From an uncultured Sphingobacteriales bacterium (GTDB lineage Bacteria; Bacteroidota; Bacteroidia; Chitinophagales; Chitinophagaceae), in assembly GCA_937991535.1 (NCBI GenBank), contig CALKHN010000054.1:1-64000 (forward strand): a stretch of DNA of 64,000 nt, written 5' to 3'. The translations under genes were made by a program, and so were the position numbers. This document shows, one piece after another, positions 28,036-35,300 of this stretch (positions are counted from its first letter, which is position 1; the number at the start of each line of letters is the position of its first letter). The notes beneath the pieces were generated by a model, which did not search any database, was not told the origin of the DNA, and worked only from the letters and a program-made list of their open reading frames with translations.

Positions 28036-28353
28036 ATGACAAAAACAAGACGTCAATTTACTCCAGAGGAGAAACACAGTATTCTCCAGGAGGCCGAGCG
28101 GCAAGGTACAACCGAAACCGCCCGCAAATATAATCTGGCTCATTCGGTACTTAATTATTGGAAAAAGAAGTATCTCGCTAAGGGCAAGGATGGACTGCAA
28201 GCCAGTTACAGTAAAGTTGATCCGCAATTGCGTTTTTTGGAAGAAGAGAATGCCAGATTAAAAAAAATCGTCGCCAACCAGGCCCTGGAGCTTGAGTTTA
28301 AAACCGAGCTTTTAAAAAAAAGCGATGCCCATTACCGGAAAGCAAAAAAATGA
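28036..28353 (+). CDS. IS3-family transposase OrfA
   Basis: 105 aa from ATG 28036, which has a purine-rich AAGGAAG just upstream; the longer frame from 28000 would start near the inverted repeat. It has a helix-turn-helix (EAERQGTTETARKYNLAHSV, then LNYWKKKY) and a C-terminal leucine-zipper-like helix (LEEENARLKKIVANQALELE). It ends ...GCA AAA AAA TGA, overlapping the orfB start in ATGA. The A-run at 28344-28350 is a typical -1 frameshift site that would yield the OrfAB fusion transposase. Confidence 0.92.
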   Translation: MTKTRRQFTPEEKHSILQEAERQGTTETARKYNLAHSVLNYWKKKYLAKGKDGLQASYSKVDPQLRFLEEENARLKKIVANQALELEFKTELLKKSDAHYRKAKK

Positions 28354-29405
28354 TAGCTCGCTACAAATACAGAACAGGCATTGATAATCTTTGCAGGTGG
28401 GCGGATGTCGCTAAAAGCAGCCTCTATTACCGTGCACATCCTGGTCCCAGAGGAATGAAAGTCAGCACTCATACCCTTATTGGCGACTGCGGTATTGTAG
28501 AAAACAATTTGGTTGTCGATCAAATGAGGGCTGTGCTTACCATGGAATATTGCGTATATGGATATCGTAAAATGACCAAAGAACTTCAGGATTTGGAATA
28601 CCAGATCAACCATAAGAAGGTGTATCGGCTGATGAAAGAAAATCATCTGCTGTGTGGTAAGCGTATTAGTGTGCAAGGCAAAAGAAAGTGGGTAAAACAT
28701 CGTCGTATAGAAGCAAAGCGTCCCATGGAATATTTATGTCTGGATATCAAATACATCTGGGTACAGGGTGAAGGAAGGTGGTATTACCAACTTGCCATAA
28801 TGGATGTTTTCAGTCGCAGGATATTATGCTGGATCTTCCAAAGAAGCGTTCGGCAAACGGATGTCATTGCACTGATGCGTGGGCTTGATCTTCGATTTGG
28901 TCTCAAAGGAGTGATCATTCGAAATGATAACGGCTCTCAGTTCATCGCACGTCAGGTGCGGGAAGTATTACAATCCTTAGAGGCACAACAGGAGTTTACA
29001 CATGTTGCCACTCCTGAGGAGAATGCATATATAGAAGCGTTCCATTCCATTGAACAAAGTGAACTAATAGACCGGCATTCCTTTTTGAGTTTTTACGATG
29101 CAAAGCAGCATATAGAAAAATATATGCACTGGTATAATTTTAAACGAAAACATGGAGCCATCGGTTTTATCACGCCGATGAAAAAATGGGCAGAGGGGAT
29201 ATCCTTATCAGCTGTTAGGCCACCCTTTGCATCGGGAACGTTGGACTTGTCAAGGCCGGACAGCATAGGCTTGCGGGAAGCGTCCGCTTTGTATAGCCTT
29301 GACAAGCCCAACGAACCGGGCTATCTTTGCCTATCAGCTGACAAGGACAACAATGAATCAGTAGTAAACCATCTTGAAAAAACAGTCCAGTTTATAGGGG
29401 GTTAA
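28350..29405 (+). CDS. IS3-family transposase OrfB (DDE integrase core)
   Basis: 351 aa. An N-terminal HTH_21-like region (QMRAVLTMEYCVYGYRKMTK, then INHKKVYRLMKENHLL) precedes the rve core. The DDE residues are D in CLDIKYIWV, D in IIRNDNGSQF and E in ENAYIEAFHSIEQSE, with the usual R/K-rich HWYNFKRKHGAIGFITP after it. The last ~65 residues extend past the usual family end into the right inverted repeat. Probably active. Confidence 0.92.
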   Translation: MIARYKYRTGIDNLCRWADVAKSSLYYRAHPGPRGMKVSTHTLIGDCGIVENNLVVDQMRAVLTMEYCVYGYRKMTKELQDLEYQINHKKVYRLMKENHLLCGKRISVQGKRKWVKHRRIEAKRPMEYLCLDIKYIWVQGEGRWYYQLAIMDVFSRRILCWIFQRSVRQTDVIALMRGLDLRFGLKGVIIRNDNGSQFIARQVREVLQSLEAQQEFTHVATPEENAYIEAFHSIEQSELIDRHSFLSFYDAKQHIEKYMHWYNFKRKHGAIGFITPMKKWAEGISLSAVRPPFASGTLDLSRPDSIGLREASALYSLDKPNEPGYLCLSADKDNNESVVNHLEKTVQFIGG

Positions 29406-30511
29406 GACACCACAAAGTTGTTTGCTTTAGTTGGATTGCTGAACATGAAAACTTCGTTAATCCCCGTGTTGCTCTTAAATTCTATCTCTCCGTAGTCAAC
29501 TATTGGAATTTTGTAGTTGTCTTTAAACCGTTTGTCAGGTGTCCCATTTTTGTTGACTTTTGCCCAGGTTTCTCCAATTACTTTAGTGTCAGGTGGGATT
29601 TGCTCTTCTTCCAAAAGCGATGTTCTTTTAAATGAAGGTTTTAAATCTGACAAGTCAACTAGTCCAAAGCTATTCTTGTCGTCAAATACAACAGCAAAAG
29701 CAGGATAAATATAAATATCGCTTCCGTTCTGGTTTTTAAAATGAAGTGCATCGAAAGAAGCATCAATGAAATCAATTGTTTGGATTGCTAAGAAAGTCTG
29801 CGATCTTGTAACTGAATTGTTTGCTGCTGAACGATTGTCATTATTTATGACCGAACAAGTTTTGTCCCAAATTTTAGAGCAAGTTGCGAGATTGGTAAAA
29901 GACGTTTTTAAATTTTCGTATTTGCTTTTTATGTTATCGTCAATATCAATTTCAATAGTGACCTTACACTCTGATAACTGCTGTTTCAAATCATCCAAGT
30001 ATCTTTTCTTTTCAGAAAGTCGCACTTTGAACTTCTTTGTAAAAAGTCCAACTATAAACATTTGAGACAACAATTTTGTAGTCGCTGCATTCTTGACTTC
30101 TTTTACAACTCTTGGAAGTTCTTGTTGTATTTCGAGTTTCTCCTGGTATGCTGCAAGCAACGTCTCTTTCATTTCGGCTAGCCCCCGACTTGTTACAGAA
30201 TTAGCATCGCTACTTTTTATTTCACCTTCCAACCTTTTGGGGAGAAAATAGTACGGGTCTGGCGGAAGGGTAGGTGTGTCTGAGGTTGTATATTTTTCAG
30301 TCGACGATGGTGGATTATTACGCACTCCGGAAACTTTCTTTCGGTCGTAAAGACCTGTGCCGGGAATTCCTGTATTTAAATATGCTCCTTTACTTCCAAG
30401 ATTAACGTTAAAGCCTTTGACACCGATTGTAGTGCTTACGCCTTTTAAACTAAAGTTTAAGTAAACACCTGGAAACAGTTTTTGTCTTCTTCTGAATTTT
30501 TGTCCCATCAT
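29402..30511 (-). CDS. DUF4236-domain protein, C-terminus clipped by IS3 insertion
   Basis: 369 aa. The first ~55 residues are a clear DUF4236 domain (KLFPGVYLNFSLKGVSTTIG, then GAYLNTGIPGTGLY). A coiled-coil-like helical middle (about 105-215) and a C-terminal domain of unknown family follow. Function of DUF4236 is unknown. The current stop TAA (29402-29404) is supplied by the IS right inverted repeat; the original end is at 27912. Only about 16 residues are lost, so activity may persist. The gene is AT-rich and carries structured element B (30542-30600) just upstream, like the orphan gene at 73-819. Confidence 0.8.
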   Translation of the reverse strand: MMGQKFRRRQKLFPGVYLNFSLKGVSTTIGVKGFNVNLGSKGAYLNTGIPGTGLYDRKKVSGVRNNPPSSTEKYTTSDTPTLPPDPYYFLPKRLEGEIKSSDANSVTSRGLAEMKETLLAAYQEKLEIQQELPRVVKEVKNAATTKLLSQMFIVGLFTKKFKVRLSEKKRYLDDLKQQLSECKVTIEIDIDDNIKSKYENLKTSFTNLATCSKIWDKTCSVINNDNRSAANNSVTRSQTFLAIQTIDFIDASFDALHFKNQNGSDIYIYPAFAVVFDDKNSFGLVDLSDLKPSFKRTSLLEEEQIPPDTKVIGETWAKVNKNGTPDKRFKDNYKIPIVDYGEIEFKSNTGINEVFMFSNPTKANNFVVS

Positions 30512-31111
30512 ATTAGGTTTGGTTGTGTCGAGAAAACTTCTGCCTAACGTTACCGGTTAGTGAAGTGCGGTTAATAGCATTCCATCCCGCCCGGTCTATC
30601 CGTACCCAGACACTTCAAAACGCCTATACAAGGATGACCGCATAGCTTCGCCTGCTCAGTCACAGGAATAGTTCTGTGTCACGCAAAAAGCAGCAGCCGC
30701 AGCGGTGCTGTGATAGAATGCTACACTATAATATGGAAATACGGGTTGGATAACAGCAGGTAATCGAAGAATGAAGGATTATGAGGTATTTCAAGGTAAG
30801 AAGTTTATTTAATTACACCAAAATTCAAAAAGCATTTTTCTGCTTTTTATCGGTGCAAAATAAAAAATGTCCCGCTTGGCTGAATGTAGTTCGGGAGGCC
30901 ACGTGGCTATACATTCGATTAAGTTTAAGTGCTACTTTGCAACCATTCGATTATGTCTTATTGATTGAAACGCAATAAAATGGATGGATTCAAAACGTTA
31001 GATGGATTGTCTAAATTTTGAAATCAATATTGTACCTTGGGAAAGTGAGACGAGGAAATGGTGAGTTACACTTAGTAACACAACGCTTTATACAGCCTTA
31101 AAACCTATTTA
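30512..31111. other. 600-bp intergenic region with structured element B
   Basis: Contains the element at 30542-30600. A 65-codon plus-strand frame (30781-30978) has no recognisable character. The AT-rich end (30960-31110) presumably carries the promoter of the peptidase-helicase pair; no clear -33/-7 boxes were found. Confidence 0.4.
30542..30600. repeat. Structured element, copy B
   Basis: Stem CTAAC (30544-30548) / GTTAG (30556-30560) with a 7-nt loop, then GAAGTGCGG, TAATAGC and CCCGCCCGG. It matches copy A at 867-924; the stem bases differ between copies but pairing is kept. It lies about 45 bp upstream of the DUF4236 start. Confidence 0.5.
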
Positions 31112-32302
31112 ATGTTATCTGCATTACCTTATCACCTGTTGACCACCGAGTATTTCAAAGCCCAACCTCAAGTATGGAATTATTTTTCCAATAATACTTA
31201 CAAGTCTGAGCAAATGATAGCTTTCAAGGCAGATTTACTGAAGAACAGTTACAAATTTGATCCCTTATCTGAACCAGCGTTGTATGACAAACTTCAAGTT
31301 GCCAGGGACAAGCTGGGCATGGCCACGAAAGTAACCTTATACCAGGCGGAAAACACCGTGGAAGACAATGCCAGTATCGTATACCTGAACGGAGAAACGC
31401 ACATTCTTTTTAGCGGTAAAATTATTCAACTGATGAATGATGAAGAATTATTGGCGATTATTTCACATGAACTAAGTCATATTCAACTTTATACTCGGCT
31501 GAATGGAGAGGTAGAAATTGCCGACCGGATCATCACGGCGATAGCGAATCACCAGGATAGTGTACCTGCACAATATGAAACGGCCAGATTATTTAAATTA
31601 TACACTGAAATCTTTTGTGACCGGGGTGCATTGCTTGTGACCGGAGATTACAAACCGATTATCGCTTCACTGGTAAAATTGGCTACCGGTTTACAAACTG
31701 TAAATGCGGACAGCTATATTAAACAAGCAGAAGATATTTTTTCCATTGATGCAAACTACAAGACCATGGGAGTGACGCATCCTGAAAATTTTATCCGCGC
31801 AAGAGCAGTATGGCTGTGGCATCAGAAGGGCACTGATGCTGAGCCGCTCATTCAAAAAATGATAGAAGGATATACCGGACTTGATGAACTGGATCTTTTC
31901 AAACAGCAACATGTTTCTGCAATTACTGAACAACTTATCCGTATCCTGCTTTCAAAAAAATGGATGCAAACGCCGCACACAATTGCTCTCGCTAAACAAT
32001 ATTTTGGGCAGATAGACATTGGACAGAATCCAGCCGTAGAAACCTTGTCCTCACAAATTGAGCTTCTCCATCCATATCTGCAGGATTATCTTAGTTATGT
32101 GATGTATGATTTTGCCGTGGCAGATAAAGAACTGGAAGATATTCCACTTGGGTATTGTTTTTTTCTTGGAGATGAACTAAAACTTGCGCAGTCTTTTGCC
32201 GGTGCTGTCAAAAAGGAAAAGAAATTAACGGACAAAAAAACCGCGACTTTGAAAAAACATTCCCTAATGGAATACCAAAAACATCTAACCCAGGCAGGCT
32301 AA
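31112..32302 (+). CDS. M48-like zinc metallopeptidase, cytosolic
   Basis: 396 aa. Zinc motif HELSH lies in IISHELSHIQLY at about residues 118-129. The third ligand region TEIFCDRGALLVTGD follows near 167, matching the E-x-x-x-D pattern of M48 peptidases. Unlike HtpX or Ste24 it has no membrane segments or signal peptide, so it is probably soluble. The C-terminal 200 residues are helical and of unknown family. The gene ends 28 bp before the giant helicase gene on the same strand, so the two are very likely one operon. Proteases are frequent partners in bacterial defence modules; that role here is inference. Confidence 0.8.
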   Translation: MLSALPYHLLTTEYFKAQPQVWNYFSNNTYKSEQMIAFKADLLKNSYKFDPLSEPALYDKLQVARDKLGMATKVTLYQAENTVEDNASIVYLNGETHILFSGKIIQLMNDEELLAIISHELSHIQLYTRLNGEVEIADRIITAIANHQDSVPAQYETARLFKLYTEIFCDRGALLVTGDYKPIIASLVKLATGLQTVNADSYIKQAEDIFSIDANYKTMGVTHPENFIRARAVWLWHQKGTDAEPLIQKMIEGYTGLDELDLFKQQHVSAITEQLIRILLSKKWMQTPHTIALAKQYFGQIDIGQNPAVETLSSQIELLHPYLQDYLSYVMYDFAVADKELEDIPLGYCFFLGDELKLAQSFAGAVKKEKKLTDKKTATLKKHSLMEYQKHLTQAG

Positions 32303-32330
32303 TCCAGTTCTACCCGTAATACATTAGCAG

Positions 32331-35300
32331 ATGTACAACAACACAACATTCCAACAATTCCTGCAAACAGCTTTTCTTTCCGGCTCCTGGTCCACAGATG
32401 AAGTCATAGAATTCGTGCTGCCGCTTTTTGAAGAGGTATTGAGTTTTCACGACAATAACCAGGTTGGCTCATTTGAATTGCAGGATACCATTTTTTTGAC
32501 AAATGGACGCCTTGATATTGATGAGAATTTCACCCATGAACCTTCTTATAATATCGGTGCACTGGAAAAACTGTTTGACTTTAGAAAGCTGCATGGCTTT
32601 ACGGTTACCGGTAGTGTGCAGGTTGACCAGGATTTAACACTCGGATCTGGCGAGGTTTCCAACGTACAGGTATTGTATAACTTAACGGGGCCGTTGGAAC
32701 AGCCAGTATTTTTAAAAGGTTATCAATGTTATGAATGGCGTGTTGGACATCACGATGCACAAACCGATATTTTCTGCCTTGGACTTATATTGGGCAGCGC
32801 CATTATGGGACTGGATCTGTATGCAGAAGGGGACTTAAATCAGTTTGCTGCTTACCGCACCCAGCCAGCCGGGTTAAACGCCCGGGTACACCCAACCTTA
32901 TGCGCGCTGGTGACAGAAATGACAGAGCTTAACCGCAATGACCGAAGCCGGGACCTGCGCGAAATCATTCAGCGGCTTAAAAATTACAGGGATTACGATC
33001 CCCAACGTGAAGTAGATCTATCGACATTGGCCGCATTCCAGATCAAAAAACCAGCAGACCGAAAGGATTTTATTATTGCCAAATTACGCAGCAGGTTATT
33101 TGATACCAGCCGAAGGAACAGGTTGCTCTATTATAAGCCCAATAACAAGTTTGTTAATCTTACGGTTAGCAGTGTCCCCATGGTACTGCATTATCAAAGC
33201 ATAAATCCGCAATTGTTGTTTACATGGAACAGTGAAATCTCAAGCCTCATTATCAAGACCTCGGATATTTCGTTGAGTAAATACCTTCGTTTTGAAGATC
33301 ATCCTTATCTGAATGCACAACTTAACAGCATACGCCAGCAAGCAGATAAAGATGTCAAGGAATTTGGCTTCAGTCAATTAAAACTTGTGGTCGCATTCCT
33401 GCACTGGCATAATTTGAAAGAAGATACCAATGAACGGATTCAAAGTCCATTGCTTTTAATGCCGGTGGCTCTTGAGCGGAAGAAATCATTGAAGGAAGAA
33501 CGCTTTACCATTAAGATGCTGGATAATGCCGCCATTATCAATCCTGTGCTGGCACATCATCTTAACGAATTGTATGGGATAACATTACCGGAACAGATTG
33601 ATTTCGATGATGTAAGTATGGAACAGTTTTTTGATCTGGTCAAACAGAAAATTGATGATGCCAAACAAGGTGTTAAATTGAACTATATTGATAAGCCAAG
33701 AATAAAACTTGTTCATACCCTTGCGAGGCAGACCATCAACAATTACCGCAAGCGCCTTAAACAAAAAGGTGCGCCATCCTTTCACCAGGTAGATTACAGC
33801 TATAGCGAAGAAAATTACAAGCCGCTCGGTCTGGAACTGTTCCGCCAAAAGGTTGAACCTAAATTAAGCACGCTGGAATTCCTGCTCAGTCATCACCAGG
33901 TACCTGGGACAAAATCAAATTTTGCAGATACTGCACAGCCTGAGCTAAAAAGTACTTTTCAACTGGTGGATGGCGACAGCAATGCGTACAGCTGGGATTT
34001 TGACGTCTGCAATATGGTGCTCGGGAACTTTAATTACAAGAAGATGAGCCTTGTCAGTGACTACAAACAGGTAGCTGATAACGGGATCGAACATGATATT
34101 TTTAATGAGTTGTTCAGCAACAGCCCTAAAACGGATCATCCGACCAAGGCAGTTAATAAACCTGAGGAGTGGTATCATGTAATATCTGCTGACCCGACAC
34201 AGGCAAAAGCCGTACTGGAGAGCAGGTCAGGAAGGAGCTATATTATCCAGGGGCCCCCAGGAACAGGAAAGAGCCAGACGATCACCAACCTGGTTGCAGA
34301 TTTTCTTGCCAGAGGCAAAACGGTTCTCTTTGTATGTGAGAAGAGGGCCGCGCTCGATGTAGTGTATCACCGACTGCAGCAAAACCGGCTTTCAGAACTT
34401 TGTTGCTATATCCATGACAGCCAGGGAGATAAAAAAGAATTTATTAAGGACCTGAAAACCATCTATAATGATTTTTTGAATAAACGCATGGATCTGGCTT
34501 TCATCACCATACGAAGGAAGATCATCCTTGATAAGTTTTTGGATAAAATCGAAACTTTACGTGCTTATCACCATGATCAGAAAAAAGTCAATCCGGAAGC
34601 CGGTGTGCAGACCCGGTCACTGATAGAAACGCTGCTTGGCATTAAAGCGGATTTACCTGATCTCCAGGAAAAAATCGGCGATGTTCCTCTATACAGTCAG
34701 TGGGAGTTATACGGTCAGACCATCTGGGATCTGGGTAAGGCCTTGGAGAATACCGGTGCGGAGCCAGCGCTGGCCAATCATCCCTTTCACAACCTTGGCG
34801 CTGCCGTAGTCAATGCTGATAATCCTTTTACCCTAATGGACAGCTTGTTGAAAAACGCTACTACGGCTATAGGGTTTCTTTCGGAAGTCGCCCGTCAACA
34901 CCAGATACCAGCCAAACATGCAGCACACCTGGAGAGTATCAAAAACCTTATACAGGATTCCGTTGTTCTGGAGGAACTGGCGCAAAGCAGGAATTTGAAA
35001 CTGGTGGACACAGCAAATCCAGAATCAAAGGAGTTCGAAGAACTGTACAAACAATACAAAGCCATACAGGGTGAATATAAAAAGTCCCTGGAAAGCAATA
35101 AGCGCTGGGTAAATAAATTTGAATTACAGGAAGTGGAGCAGGCGCTGGCACTGGCGCAAAAACATGAAAAGTCTTTTTTCAGCTTTTTGAATGGCAACTG
35201 GAGAAGACTGAAAAATCAATTGAAGCATTCTTATAATTTTGATTCGCACCAGGTCAAACCATCTTTCAGTGCCATCCTTCATCAATTACAGGACGAATAT

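Larger units (their letters stand above)
27965..29413 (+). mobile_element. Complete IS3-family insertion sequence, 1441 bp, with 4-bp target duplication
   Basis: Imperfect terminal inverted repeats, both starting TGTCTTA and ending CTGGAC, lie at 27969-27994 and 29385-29409. The flanking CCAC (27965-27968 and 29410-29413) is a target-site duplication of the 3-5 bp size used by this family. The element holds overlapping orfA and orfB. Intact ends, intact DDE residues and a perfect duplication indicate recent insertion. It landed in the 3' end of the DUF4236 gene. Confidence 0.93.

Noticed and set aside
30781..30978. 65-codon ORF upstream of the peptidase gene
   Set aside because: No recognisable motif or conserved position; probably chance in an AT-rich promoter region.
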